Below, one piece after another: positions 18,451 to 28,700 of a DNA stretch of 34,090 nucleotides; the stretch's first letter is position 1; each line of letters opens with the position of its first letter. Where the stretch lies: NCBI GenBank assembly GCA_021824365.1, contig JAKAKY010000003.1:1-34090 (forward strand), written 5' to 3'. Under the pieces are notes generated by a model that was not told where the DNA came from, did no database searches, and was given only the letters and a program-made list of their open reading frames with translations. Position numbers and translations under genes: made by a program. This DNA is from Bacteroidota bacterium (GTDB taxonomy: Bacteria > Bacteroidota > Bacteroidia > Chitinophagales > Chitinophagaceae).

Positions 18451-19647
18451 TTATTGCAAAGTGGCTAAAGCATCTTTTATTCTGGCCCATGCTTTTTCAA
18501 TGTTTTCCATGCTATTGGCAAATGAAAAACGTATGCAGTTGGGTTCACCAAATGCATCGCCCATTACAGATGAAACATGCGCCGTGTTGAGTAAAAACAT
18601 GCTTAAATCTGCCGCATTGGTAATGGTTTCAGCGCCATTTTTTTTACCATAATATGCACTTACATCCGGAAACACATAAAATGCACCCTGGGGTTCAAAA
18701 CATTTAAAGCCGGGGATACTTTTTACCAAGGCAAGTGTTTTTTCGCGGCGGCGGGCAAATTCGGCAGTCATGGCACGTGATGGAGCTAAATCACCTGTAA
18801 GTGCTGCCACTGCTGCTTTTTGCGTAATAGAGCAGGTGCCGCTGGTAAATTGCCCCTGTAGTTTTTCGCAGGCTTTTACAATTTCGGTATTGGCGGCAAT
18901 ATAACCCAAACGCCAGCCCGTCATGGCAAAGCCTTTACTTAACCCATTAATCACTGCCACTCTTTCTTTGATAGAAGAGAATTGTGCAATGCTTTCATGC
19001 TGACCAATGAAATTAATGTATTCGTAAATTTCATCAGATAAAATCGTGATTTTGGGATGTTTTTCGAATATTTTTACCAATGCTGCCAATTCCTCTTTGG
19101 TATACACCGCGCCGGATGGGTTGCAGGGCGAAGAGAACATGAAAACACGTGTGTTGGAGGTAATAGCAGCTTCTAATTGTTGCGGCGTAATTTTAAAATT
19201 GTTTTCAACAGTTGATCTAATTTCAACAACATGGCCACGGGCAATTTTAACTAATTCAGAATAGGTTACCCAATAAGGGGTGGGTATAATTACTTCATCT
19301 CCTTCGTCTACCAAAGCCAGAATGGCATTGGCTAAGCTTTGCTTAGCGCCGGTTGAGGTAATGATATTTTCGGGTTTATAATCTAATTGATTATCGCGTT
19401 TTAATTTGGTGCAAACGGCTTCTTTTAAATCAGGAAATCCGGCAACGGGTGTGTAATGGCTCCAGTTGTCGTTAATAGCTTTGATTGCTGCCTCTTTAAC
19501 ATGTTGTGGGGTGTCAAAATCGGGTTCACCAAGGCTCAGGTCAATTACATCAATGCCTTTAGCCCTTAATTCGCGGCCTAATTTGGCCATTTTAAGTGTT
19601 TCCGGTTCGCTGAAACGCAGCAGTAAAGTAGATAAATTGGTGCTCAT
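18451..19647 (-). CDS. PLP-dependent class I aminotransferase, aspartate aminotransferase type
   Basis: Transfers amino groups between aspartate (or a related amino acid) and 2-oxoglutarate, using PLP in the cytoplasm. The 398-residue protein has Lys238 in NGLSKGFAMTGWRLGY for the PLP Schiff base, Asn176 in SPCNPSG, Asp205 in SDEIYEY and a C-terminal Arg in CIRFSFA for the substrate carboxylate. ITSTGAKQSLANAI is typical of the Thermus-type (class Ib) aspartate aminotransferases, some of which also act on prephenate, so aspC/aspB is likely but not certain. A TACATTTG box lies 26 bp upstream of the ATG. Confidence 0.92.
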   Translation of the reverse strand: MSTNLSTLLLRFSEPETLKMAKLGRELRAKGIDVIDLSLGEPDFDTPQHVKEAAIKAINDNWSHYTPVAGFPDLKEAVCTKLKRDNQLDYKPENIITSTGAKQSLANAILALVDEGDEVIIPTPYWVTYSELVKIARGHVVEIRSTVENNFKITPQQLEAAITSNTRVFMFSSPCNPSGAVYTKEELAALVKIFEKHPKITILSDEIYEYINFIGQHESIAQFSSIKERVAVINGLSKGFAMTGWRLGYIAANTEIVKACEKLQGQFTSGTCSITQKAAVAALTGDLAPSRAMTAEFARRREKTLALVKSIPGFKCFEPQGAFYVFPDVSAYYGKKNGAETITNAADLSMFLLNTAHVSSVMGDAFGEPNCIRFSFANSMENIEKAWARIKDALATLQ

Positions 19648-19673
19648 GATTCAATTGCTTTTTTAAATGGCAC

Positions 19674-19681
19674 CAAATGTA
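19674..19681 (-). promoter_or_regulatory. -7 box of the aminotransferase gene
   Basis: TACATTTG on the minus strand, 26 bp before the ATG at 19647. No TTG at the expected -33 distance. Confidence 0.45.
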
Positions 19682-19743
19682 CTTAATTACTAAACAGGAT
19701 TATTAGAGAGTTTTAAGCAGAAACTGAAAAAACTAAATAATTT

Positions 19744-21006
19744 TTATTGTTTTAGGTAATCGAATATAAATTCTGATAGATTTGGCACAAATGCCCGTTT
19801 GCGTGTTAACTCATATTGATAAAGCAGTTGACCAATATTTTTCATGAATGGATAGCCGATGGAATCATAATTGTAATTATCGTTATTGTAAATGCCTTTT
19901 GTATTGCACGAGATAGTTGCACTCAGCATAAATTCTATTTTGTTTTGTGTGTCGATGATGTAAGCTACATCGGTTAAAAAACCATAAGCATCGCCTACTT
20001 TGTTAAAAATTCGGATGTTTTGTGGCAATGGCCCTTTCTCAGACCCGTACATTAAAAACTTGCAATAAGTATCACTGTAATTAGTGGTGTCATAATTGGG
20101 ATAATTACTTTCCCGGGGGTAGGCACTCATCCAATGTAATAAAAATTGCCGGTCGGCAGTTGTTAAGTTAAACCTGCTTTGAGGCGGTACTGATTCAGGA
20201 AAAATAACGGAGCGGAGTATGTGCGTTAAATCCTGCAAATACACCCGGTTTTTTTCAGAAAAATTAAAGGGTTTGTTTACCAGGTTTCCATTGCTCAAAT
20301 AACCTTTTCCTAAAAATACATTCAGGTTCGGCAATGGGGTATCGTTGTATTGTGCCGGTTGATGCCAAAATTTTTTACCTGAAGTATCATAAAAAGAACA
20401 GGCATTGGTATGGCGGTTTTGTTCATCGGTTAAACTAACCTGTAAACGGTGGCGGATGATGGCATCAAGATACCCTTTTTGTTGAAGTTGATGCAAGATA
20501 GTTTTTTGTCCTAAAAATTCATATAAGCGATTAAATGCATCATTATCGCTCACCAAAAAAATTTGTTGGATGTAATTGGCAATGGTAGGGCGACTATCGA
20601 TAGCTGTAGGTTGCGTAAAAACAAAAGTTTGTTGCGGCGCACTGCTATCGGTAACCATAGTAGTGTAGGCATTAACGCCTGGTTGATGTAAGGCATTTAA
20701 TTTTTCTAAAGCCAAAAAAACAATGGGCATTTTTACTGTGCTTGCCGGGTAAAAATAGTTGTTCGATATATTGAAGTGGTATTCGGTAAATTGTGGTTCA
20801 TTATTATTATCACGGTCAATTTGGGTGTATATTATTTGCACATTCCATGCCTGCCGGTTTTGTAAAATGGAAGAAAATTGCTCCGGATGTTGTTGCATTA
20901 AGGTTTCTAAAAAAATTACCGGAAGCTTGGTTTGCATCATTTTTTTAGAGGTATTGCAGGCAAACAATGTTGCTGTGATAAAAAAAATAAACATTTTTTG
21001 AAGCAT
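19744..21006 (-). CDS. Class A beta-lactamase-like serine hydrolase, lipoprotein
   Basis: A 420-residue penicillin-recognising type hydrolase, probably anchored by lipid in the periplasm. FFITATLFAC is a signal with lipobox, Cys17 being the lipidation site. The active-site motifs are STVK (Ser89, Lys92), SDN (153-155) and KVG (336-338, in place of KTG). The first in-frame codon upstream, TTG at 21012, is unlikely; ATG 21006 is used, and ATG 20994 is possible. The protein is much longer than a resistance enzyme (about 270-290 residues) and I cannot place a Glu166-type omega loop, so cell-wall or unknown esterase activity is as likely as beta-lactam hydrolysis. It is divergent from sdaA with 55 bp between starts. 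Confidence 0.85.
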   Translation of the reverse strand: MLQKMFIFFITATLFACNTSKKMMQTKLPVIFLETLMQQHPEQFSSILQNRQAWNVQIIYTQIDRDNNNEPQFTEYHFNISNNYFYPASTVKMPIVFLALEKLNALHQPGVNAYTTMVTDSSAPQQTFVFTQPTAIDSRPTIANYIQQIFLVSDNDAFNRLYEFLGQKTILHQLQQKGYLDAIIRHRLQVSLTDEQNRHTNACSFYDTSGKKFWHQPAQYNDTPLPNLNVFLGKGYLSNGNLVNKPFNFSEKNRVYLQDLTHILRSVIFPESVPPQSRFNLTTADRQFLLHWMSAYPRESNYPNYDTTNYSDTYCKFLMYGSEKGPLPQNIRIFNKVGDAYGFLTDVAYIIDTQNKIEFMLSATISCNTKGIYNNDNYNYDSIGYPFMKNIGQLLYQYELTRKRAFVPNLSEFIFDYLKQ

Positions 21007-21009
21007 TTC

Positions 21010-21017
21010 CAAATATA
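21010..21017 (-). promoter_or_regulatory. -7 box of the serine hydrolase gene
   Basis: TATATTTG on the minus strand, only 3 bp before ATG 21006. If used, the transcript would have almost no leader or would start at the internal ATG 20994. Confidence 0.35.
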
Positions 21018-21049
21018 CAAATCCTGTTACATTAGTGGCAGTTGCAGTG

Positions 21050-21057
21050 TAACTTTG
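21050..21057 (+). promoter_or_regulatory. -7 box of sdaA
   Basis: TAACTTTG, 4 bp before the sdaA ATG at 21062. TTA at 21027 is a weak match to a -33 element. The start codon cannot move downstream because the conserved fold begins at residue 7. Confidence 0.4.
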
Positions 21058-21061
21058 TACA

Positions 21062-22501
21062 ATGGTAAATCAGGCACACGAATCAATTTCCGTATTCGAT
21101 ATTTTTAAAATAGGCGTGGGGCCATCCAGCTCGCATACATTAGGCCCCTGGAAGGCGGCATTACAGTGTATAGCCAATATTCAAAAAAAGGACTCATTAG
21201 CCGCTGTTGAAAAAATGCAGGTATTGTTGTATGGCTCATTAGCCAAAACAGGGCATGGGCATGGCTCCGATATTGCTGTAATGATGGGGCTTTGTGGTGA
21301 AGACCCTGAAACTATTGATGTTCATTCTATTTTACCTAAAGTGGCACAAATTAATGATAGCGGAATGATTGTTTTGTATGGCGAAAAAGCCATTCCTTTT
21401 CAGCCTGCTACCGATATTGTTTTTTTGAAAAATGAGAATTTACCCTTTCATCCTAATGGGCTTTCTTTTTTAATTTCGATGAAAGATGGCCGTGAAATAT
21501 GTGCCACCTATTACTCTATTGGCGGTGGTTTTATTGTGCAGGAAGGTGATACAGCCAGTACAACAACGCAACCAATTGTTGAATTGCCTTTCCCGATTGA
21601 TACTGCCAATGATTTACTGCGTTGGTGTATGAAAGGTTTGAGTATTAGTGATGTGGTAATGGAAAATGAGCTGGCCTGGCGTAGTGAAGAAGCTACCCGA
21701 ATCGGGCTTTTACATATTTGGGAAACCATGCGGGATTGTATTTACAGAGGTTGTCATACACAAGGCGAATTACCTGGCGGATTAAAAGTAAAACGCAGGG
21801 CATTTGATTTGAATAAAAAATTAATGGGTGGAACCCTGGCCCCTGATTATGATACCTGGCTTAGTAAAATACAGGCCGGTGGCAACTCCTTTCAATATAC
21901 CTTAGATTGGGTGAGTTGTTTTGCTTTGGCTGTGAATGAAGAAAATGCTTCATTTGGAAGAGTAGTAACGGCGCCCACTAATGGTGCAGCAGGGGTAATA
22001 CCTGCTGTATTGCAATATTTTGTTTGTTTTTGCAATGGAAAGGATCCCGATAAAATTATTCGGTTTTTATTAACAGCCTCTGAAATCGGTTCTATTTTCA
22101 AGAAGGGGGCTACCATATCTGCGGCAATGGGTGGCTGTCAGGCTGAAATTGGTGTAAGCAGTGCTATGGCTGCAGGCGCATTAACCGAATGTATGGGTGG
22201 AAGCCAGCGTCAGACATTAATGGCTGCTGAAATTGCCATGGAACACCATTTAGGACTAACCTGTGATCCCATTGGGGGGTTAGTGCAAATACCCTGTATT
22301 GAACGCAATACCATGGGGGCTATTAAAGCTATTACCGCATCGCAATTAGCTTTGCAAAGTGCGCCTGATTTTGCCAAAGTAAGCTTAGACAAAGTGATTA
22401 AAACCATGTGGGATACTGCTTTGGACATGAACAGCAAATACAAAGAAACCTCCGATGGTGGCCTTGCGGTTAATATACCATTAGGATTAAGTGAATGTTG
22501 A
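21062..22501 (+). CDS. sdaA: L-serine ammonia-lyase, iron-sulfur type, single chain
   Basis: Converts L-serine to pyruvate and ammonia in the cytoplasm. The 479-residue chain has the beta-domain start [19 protein letters not shown] and the catalytic alpha domain with [15 protein letters not shown]. Three cysteines suited to the [4Fe-4S] cluster stand in [17 protein letters not shown] and QIPCIERN. The protein is full length and ends just before a 35-bp convergent gap to mqnE. The leader appears to be only a few bases if the TAACTTTG box is used. Confidence 0.95.
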   Translation: MVNQAHESISVFDIFKIGVGPSSSHTLGPWKAALQCIANIQKKDSLAAVEKMQVLLYGSLAKTGHGHGSDIAVMMGLCGEDPETIDVHSILPKVAQINDSGMIVLYGEKAIPFQPATDIVFLKNENLPFHPNGLSFLISMKDGREICATYYSIGGGFIVQEGDTASTTTQPIVELPFPIDTANDLLRWCMKGLSISDVVMENELAWRSEEATRIGLLHIWETMRDCIYRGCHTQGELPGGLKVKRRAFDLNKKLMGGTLAPDYDTWLSKIQAGGNSFQYTLDWVSCFALAVNEENASFGRVVTAPTNGAAGVIPAVLQYFVCFCNGKDPDKIIRFLLTASEIGSIFKKGATISAAMGGCQAEIGVSSAMAAGALTECMGGSQRQTLMAAEIAMEHHLGLTCDPIGGLVQIPCIERNTMGAIKAITASQLALQSAPDFAKVSLDKVIKTMWDTALDMNSKYKETSDGGLAVNIPLGLSEC

Positions 22502-22536
22502 TGAATGCCATGTTTACCCTTTTTTACGGTGAATAT

Positions 22537-23715
22537 TTAATTCAGTAACGGATTAGCAACAATAGCGTCATAACTTAAGTTGCTGTAATCTCTAATTTCA
22601 TTGTATAAAGTATCTCTTTCTACCGGCTGGCGATTGACCTGTTTAATAAGAGTAACCAAATCGGCGGTTGACATGCTTGGGTTTTGTTCTTCACTACCGG
22701 CCATTGAATAAATTTTGGTTGAGTCATCAATGGTGCCGTCAATATCATTCACGCCAAATTGTAGGGTTAGCTGTGCATTTTTTCTGCCTAACATAGGCCA
22801 GTAAGCTTTGATATGTGCAAAATTATCTAAATACAACCTGGCTAAGGCATACATTTTTAAATCTTCAACAATGGTAGATTCGGGTACATTGCTCATATCA
22901 TTGTCTTTATTCCTGAATTTTAAGGGAATAAAGGTGTTGAATCCGCCGGTTTCATTTTGTAATTGGCGTAAACGTTCCATATGGTCAATGCGATGCCAGT
23001 ATTGTTCAATATGTCCATATAGCATAGTGGCATTGGTGTGCATGCCTAATTGGTGTGCTGTTTTATGAATATGTAACCAGCCTTCTGCATCTACTTTATC
23101 GGCACAAATTTGTGTACGTATTTCCGGATGAAAAATTTCAGCACCCCCGCCAGGTAAAGAGTCTAATCCCGCTTCGTGTGCAATCTGCATGCCTTCTTCA
23201 ACAGAAACTTTAGCTTTTCTAAACATATAATCTAATTCAACAGGTGTAAAGGCTTTGATGTGTAAATCGGGCCGATGCGCTTTTATGGCTTTTAATAAGG
23301 TGGTAAAAAATGCCAAATCCATTTTTGGATGAACGCCACCCACAATATGCACTTCGGTAACGGGTTTACCATCATAGCTTTTTACAATATCGAGCATTTG
23401 TTCCATGCTCAGTTCCCAACCTTCTTCGCGGTGGGCATATAAACGTGAGTATGCGCAGAATTTGCAACTAAACACACAAATATTGGTAGGTTCTATATGA
23501 AAATTACGATTGAAATAAGTTTTGTCGCCATGTTTTTGCTCTCTTACATAATTGGCTAATGCACCTAAAAAAGGTAAGCTTCCTTTTTCGAATAATAACA
23601 CGCCTTCATTAAAATTAATGCGTTTACCTGCTAATATTTTTTCGCCAATTGGTTGTAGTTCTTTTATGGCTGTTGCATTCAGCGTATCTAAAGAATGATA
23701 TTCAGTTGTTTTCAT
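22537..23715 (-). CDS. mqnE: Aminofutalosine synthase (radical SAM)
   Basis: Radical SAM enzyme of the futalosine route to menaquinone, joining the MqnA product with SAM-derived adenosyl radical to give aminofutalosine. The 392-residue protein has Cys80, Cys84 and Cys87 in ICVFSCKFCAYSR, the CxxxCxxC cluster motif, and LPGGGAEIFHPEIR plus HTNATMLYGHIE, which favour MqnE over MqnC (the two are close). Other mqn genes are not in the window. A TAGTTTTG box lies 20 bp upstream, in the 182-bp divergent gap to the transporter gene. Confidence 0.92.
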   Translation of the reverse strand: MKTTEYHSLDTLNATAIKELQPIGEKILAGKRINFNEGVLLFEKGSLPFLGALANYVREQKHGDKTYFNRNFHIEPTNICVFSCKFCAYSRLYAHREEGWELSMEQMLDIVKSYDGKPVTEVHIVGGVHPKMDLAFFTTLLKAIKAHRPDLHIKAFTPVELDYMFRKAKVSVEEGMQIAHEAGLDSLPGGGAEIFHPEIRTQICADKVDAEGWLHIHKTAHQLGMHTNATMLYGHIEQYWHRIDHMERLRQLQNETGGFNTFIPLKFRNKDNDMSNVPESTIVEDLKMYALARLYLDNFAHIKAYWPMLGRKNAQLTLQFGVNDIDGTIDDSTKIYSMAGSEEQNPSMSTADLVTLIKQVNRQPVERDTLYNEIRDYSNLSYDAIVANPLLN

Positions 23716-23735
23716 CTACTCTTTTTTTCAATTGG

Positions 23736-23743
23736 CAAAACTA
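23736..23743 (-). promoter_or_regulatory. -7 box of mqnE
   Basis: TAGTTTTG on the minus strand, 20 bp before the mqnE ATG. No clear -33 element. Confidence 0.45.
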
Positions 23744-23897
23744 CCATTATAATTGTTTACATGAAGAGATTGTTAAGCGGTAATCAAAAATTACTATCTT
23801 CCATTTTAAATTATTATTAACCTTGCTTGCCTTTAATGGAATAAATTAGTGTTTTCGCTAAGGCCATCTATTTGATGCAAGAAGAAAAACAAATGCA

Positions 23898-25154
23898 ATG
23901 AATATTAAGTTGAGATTGATTTTGCTTAGTTTTTTAGAATTTTTTATTTGGGGTTCCTGGTTAATTACCGTGGGCGCCTATTGGTTTCAAAATAAACAAT
24001 GGACGGGCGAAGATTTCGGAAAGATATTTTCCACCATGGGCATTTCTGCCATTTTTATGCCCGCCATTATGGGTATTATAGCCGATAGATGGATTAATGC
24101 AGAAAAACTATTGGGTTTTTGCCATTTATTGGGTGCAGTTATTTTGTTTTATTTGCCAACATTGAATGATCCGGATACTTTTTTCTGGATATTATTATTG
24201 TACATGGTTTTTTATATGCCTACTTTGGCATTAGCCAATACCGTTTCCTACACAGCATTGATTAAAAATAGGAAAAATATTATTAAAGATTTCCCGCCCA
24301 TTCGAGTATGGGGAACAATTGGTTTTATTGTAGCTATGTGGATTGTCAGTTTATTGCATATAGAAACATCGGCCAGCCAGTTTTATGTGGCAGCTATTGC
24401 TTCATTGATATTTGGGTTGTATTCTTTTACATTGCCTAAATGTGAACCGCTGGCCAAAACCGGAGAGAAGAAATCTTTGGGTGAAATGTTGGGTTTAAAT
24501 GCCTTTAGCTTGTTTGGACAATACAAGATGGCGTTGTTTTTTATTTTCGCTATGTTACTGGGGGCTGCACAACAATTAACCAATGCTTATGGCGATACAT
24601 TTTTACATGATTTTGCTAAAATTGATGCGTATAAAAACACCATTGCCGTAAAGTTTCCGGCTATCATCATGTCAATTTCTCAAATCTCTGAAACCTTGTT
24701 TATTCTTGCCATACCTTTCTTTTTGAGAAAATTTGGAATAAAGATTGTAATGTTGTTGAGTATGTTGGCCTGGGTATTGCGTTTTGGCTTGTTTGCTTAT
24801 GGCAATCCGGGTAATGGGTTGTGGATGATTATTCTTTCCTGCATTGTGTATGGTATGGCTTTCGACTTTTTTAATATTACCGGATCGTTGTTTGTAGATA
24901 CCCAAATAAAACCCGAAATAAGAGCCAGTGCGCAGGGTATATTTATGATGATGACTAATGGGGTAGGTGCCTTGTTAGGCAGCCGTATTAGTGGTTATAC
25001 TATTTCCCGGTTTTTTACACATAGCGATAAAAGCTTAGACTGGTATGGCATCTGGATGTCGTTTTCCCTATATGCAGTTGTTATTGCCATTTTGTTTTTA
25101 TTACTGTTTAGGCATAAACACCGGCCGGAAGAAGTAATGCAATTTCAACATTAA
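23898..25154 (+). CDS. Nucleoside:H+ symporter-like MFS permease
   Basis: A 418-residue inner-membrane protein with about 12 hydrophobic helices. The start MNIKLRLILLSFLEFFIWGS, followed by WLITVGAYWF, then IMGIIADRW and FPPIRVWGTIGFI, matches the NupG/XapB nucleoside symporter family, in which Bacteroidetes have several members of unknown specificity. The ATG at 23898 gives a standard N-terminus directly before helix 1. It is divergent from mqnE and ends 4 bp before the shared terminator with trxA. Nucleoside uptake is by family; no nucleosidase or nucleoside kinase is adjacent. Confidence 0.88.
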   Translation: MNIKLRLILLSFLEFFIWGSWLITVGAYWFQNKQWTGEDFGKIFSTMGISAIFMPAIMGIIADRWINAEKLLGFCHLLGAVILFYLPTLNDPDTFFWILLLYMVFYMPTLALANTVSYTALIKNRKNIIKDFPPIRVWGTIGFIVAMWIVSLLHIETSASQFYVAAIASLIFGLYSFTLPKCEPLAKTGEKKSLGEMLGLNAFSLFGQYKMALFFIFAMLLGAAQQLTNAYGDTFLHDFAKIDAYKNTIAVKFPAIIMSISQISETLFILAIPFFLRKFGIKIVMLLSMLAWVLRFGLFAYGNPGNGLWMIILSCIVYGMAFDFFNITGSLFVDTQIKPEIRASAQGIFMMMTNGVGALLGSRISGYTISRFFTHSDKSLDWYGIWMSFSLYAVVIAILFLLLFRHKHRPEEVMQFQH

Positions 25155-25157
25155 AAA

Positions 25158-25194
25158 AATAAGGCCTTCCACACTATTCAGGAAAAGCCTTATT
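25158..25194. terminator. Bidirectional terminator between permease and trxA
   Basis: AATAAGGC (25158-25165) pairs with GCCTTATT (25187-25194); inside it TTCC and GGAA extend the stem. A run of A precedes it, giving T after the stem for the minus strand; on the plus strand TTATTGATT follows. Confidence 0.65.
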
Positions 25195-25218
25195 GATTAG
25201 GTTTATTAAAATGTATGC

Positions 25219-25536
25219 TTATTTATGCGCTTCAATTTTTTTCACAAAATTGGCTTTAGGCTGTGCACCCACTAATTTATCAACCACCTCTCCATTTTTA
25301 ATAAAAAGAATGGCAGGAATGCTGGTAATTCCATAATTTAAACTTACTTGTGGGTTATGGTCAACATTCAATTTGCCCACTTTCACAACACCTTCATATT
25401 CTTTTGCCAATTCTTCTACAACGGGTCCAATAGCACGGCAGGGGCCACACCATTCTGCCCAAAAATCAATCATGGTTAATTGATTGCCTGCCAAAACTTC
25501 TGTTTGAAAGTTAGCATCTGTAATTTCTAAAGCCAT
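25219..25536 (-). CDS. trxA: Thioredoxin
   Basis: Cytoplasmic dithiol carrier that reduces protein disulfides. The 105-residue protein has WCGPC with Cys30 and Cys33 in FWAEWCGPCRAIG, the cis-proline in GITSIPAILF and the usual F-KNGEVVDKLVGA C-terminal part. An in-frame TTG at 25593 would add 19 residues, but that extension holds the TATTTTTG box (25579-25586), so the ATG at 25536 (MALEIT) is right. It lies downstream of dnaE with a 180-bp gap and its own promoter. Confidence 0.97.
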   Translation of the reverse strand: MALEITDANFQTEVLAGNQLTMIDFWAEWCGPCRAIGPVVEELAKEYEGVVKVGKLNVDHNPQVSLNYGITSIPAILFIKNGEVVDKLVGAQPKANFVKKIEAHK

Positions 25537-25578
25537 TGTTTTATTTTTTATGGTTATAAATATTTGGTAAACGAAATG

Positions 25579-25612
25579 CAAAAATAAATCCAAACTAACA
25601 ATCTGCCGGCAA
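25579..25612 (-). promoter_or_regulatory. Promoter of trxA
   Basis: On the minus strand TTG (25612-25610), 23 bases, then TATTTTTG (25586-25579), leaving a leader of about 40 nt. The spacer is long. GCCGGC with CTGC/GCAG arms lies around the -33 region. Confidence 0.5.
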
Positions 25613-25716
25613 GCAGTTATACACCACTGTTAATTATGACTTTGTGATGACTATAACAATTTTTTTTCAGCCATTTTGCCCGAATTTCAGGCAAATCGTC
25701 AGTAGTTTGAAGCGGT

Positions 25717-28700
25717 TTAATTTTGCAAATGCACATTTATCTGTATCTCGGGATGATTTTGCAAAAACTGAATTAAATCATCATTCAGCAAAATACTCAC
25801 TTCGTTATTGTATAAACTAATTTTCAGGTTTTCTGTATTATCAATTATGTTGAATTTTAGCAATGTTCTTCCCGGAAATGCTTTTATATTTTTGGTAAGA
25901 AAATCAATCATCTCTTTTGTTAAATCAGCAGGCTCCAAATTCATTTCAATCATACGGGTGGTGCGTTCTTTTAAAGTTTCTAACAAAAAAAGCTGGTTAA
26001 TTTTAAATTCAAAATTTTCTTCACTTTTATACCGTTGTCTGAAGTTACCGGTTAAAAAAACTTTCCTTGCTTTTTCCAAATAGTTTTGAAATTTTACATA
26101 ATCTTCACTCCACAGTGTGAACTCCGTTTTTCCGGAAAAATCTTCCAGTACAAATGAGCCAAAGTTTTTTCCGGTTTTGGTTACTCTGTGTTGTACATCT
26201 ACAATTAAACCAGCCAGTCTTACGGTTAAATTGGCGGCCTGTTTAATAAGGTTGGTATCCATCTTCACTTCATTAAATTCTGCAATTTCAATAATTTGAT
26301 AATGCTGCAATTCAAAACGGTGATGATCTAACGGGTGGCCACTCATAAACATACCTGTTACCTCTTTTTCATAATTTAATTTTTCGGTTAAAGACCATTC
26401 TTCACATTCGGCTAATTTGGGTGCCGGAATTTGCATAGCTACCGACATTTCGCCAAAAAGTGTATTGGCCTGGCCATTTTTCATTTGTGCACTTGCCGCA
26501 CCGTAATTAATAATTTTTTCCAGGCTGGTCAGTTTATCGCCATCGCCTTTTACAAAAAACTGAGCCCGGCTCATTTGTGGGAAACAATCGAATGCACCGC
26601 TATAGGCTAAACTTTCCAATGATTTTTTATTAACGGAGCGCTGATTAATTCTTCTAATAAAATCAAAAATATCTTTAAACTGCCCGTTTTTATTGCGTTC
26701 TTCAATAATGTTTTCAATAGCGGCTTCGCCTACACCTTTTATTCCACCCAATCCAAACCGTATTTTACCTTTTTTATTCACCGCAAAACCTTTTAGCGAT
26801 TCATTGATATCTGGCCCCAGTACTTTAATACCCATTCGTTTACATTCTTCCATAAAAAAAGTAATCTTATCAATGCTTCCTGCATGGTTCAGTACAGCCG
26901 ACATATATTCACCCGGGTAATGCGCTTTTAAATAAGCCGTTTGGTAAGCTACAAAAGCATAACACGTACTGTGCGATTTATTAAAAGCATATTGTGCAAA
27001 TGCTTCCCAATCGGTCCAAATTTTCTCCAAAGCTTCCGGAGCATGCCCTTTTACTTTACCGCCTTCTATAAACCGGGTTTTCATTTTATCAAGCACACTT
27101 TTTTGTTTTTTACCCATGGCTTTTCGCAATACATCGGCATCGCCTTTGCTAAAGCCGGCCAAACTCTGGCTCAATAACATCACCTGTTCCTGATAAACAG
27201 TAATGCCATACGTATCATTCAAATATTGAGCTGCTTCCGGAATATCGTACATTACTTGTTCCCGCCCCTGCTTCCGGGCAATATAGCTGGGAATATAGGC
27301 AATGGGACCGGGACGGTACAATGCGTTCATGGCAATTAAATCATCAAACTGGTCGGGCTTTAACTCACGCAGGTACTTTTGCATGCCCACACTTTCAAAT
27401 TGAAAAGTGCCATTGGTTTCGCCTCGCTGGTATAACTGAAATGTTTTTTCATCATCTAACGGAATATTATCCAAATCAATTTCTACCTGATGATTTTGTT
27501 TAATTAATTCCAAAGCAGTTTTAAGAATGGAAAGGGTCTTTAATCCTAAAAAGTCCATTTTAATAACGCCTGCTTCTTCAATGCTGCTGCCTTCAATTTG
27601 GGTTAACCATAACGAAGAGTCTTTTGCAGTAGCTACAGGAATTAATTCTGTTAAATCTTTTGGCGCAATAATGATGCCGGCAGCATGCACACCGGTATTA
27701 CGGATACTGCCTTCTAATTTATCGGCTTCTTTTAGTACCTGTGCCCGAATATCATCGCCGGCATAAATTTCTCTGAGTTTTTTAATGTTTTCAATATCTT
27801 CCTGTGTATAACCTTCTTTTTCTTCCAATGATTTTTCGCCTTCTTTTGCAGTAATGGGGGCATGTAAAACCCTTTTTAATTCTGTGCCTGGTTTATCGGG
27901 TACTAATTTAGCCAGCATATTGGCTTCAGCTAAGGATAAATCCATAACCCGTGCTACATCTTTAATACTGCTTTTGGCAGCCATAGTACCATAAGTAATA
28001 ATTTGGGCTACCTGATTTTTGCCGTATTTTTCTACTACATAATCAATTACTTTCTGGCGGCCATCATCATCAAAATCAGTATCTATATCGGGCATTGATT
28101 TACGATCGGGATTCAAAAATCGTTCAAACAGTAAATTGTATTTAATGGGGTCAATATTGGTAATGCCAATGCAATAAGCTACAACAGAACCTGCTGCTGA
28201 ACCACGGCCTGGACCCACAAATACATTCATGGTTCTACCGGCTTTAATAAAATCACTTACAATTAAAAAGTAGCCTGCAAACCCCATGGTTTTAATGGTA
28301 AACAATTCAAAATCAATACGTTCTTGTGTGGTGGCATCAATTTCGCCATAGCGTTGTTTAGCGCCTTCGTAGGTTAAGTGTTTCAGGTATTCCCACTGGT
28401 TCAGGTTATTATCTGTATGAATTTTAAAGGAAGCAGGAATAGGGAAGGCGGGTAGTAAAATATCTTTTTTTAAATTCAGTACTTCAATTTTATCTACAAT
28501 AGCATTGGTATTGTCAATTGCCTCCGGAATATCTGCAAACAGTGTTGTCATTTCTTCGGGAGTTTTAAAATAAAATTGGTCGTTTGGAAATTTAAAACGG
28601 CGGTTTCTTACCTGCACTTCATCATTTACAAAATCGTCAAAACCGGGTGTAGCTTGTTTTTCGCCGGTATTTACACAGAGTAAAATATCATGTGCATTAT

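Noticed and set aside
19744-21006. Acquired beta-lactam resistance gene
   Set aside because: The protein is about 130 residues too long, has KVG in place of KTG and no clear Glu166 loop; more likely a native serine hydrolase.
22502-22536. Terminator between sdaA and mqnE
   Set aside because: Only a 4-5 bp imperfect stem can be drawn.
25537-25593. TTG start of thioredoxin at 25593
   Set aside because: The extension covers the promoter box and is absent from the usual thioredoxin N-terminus.
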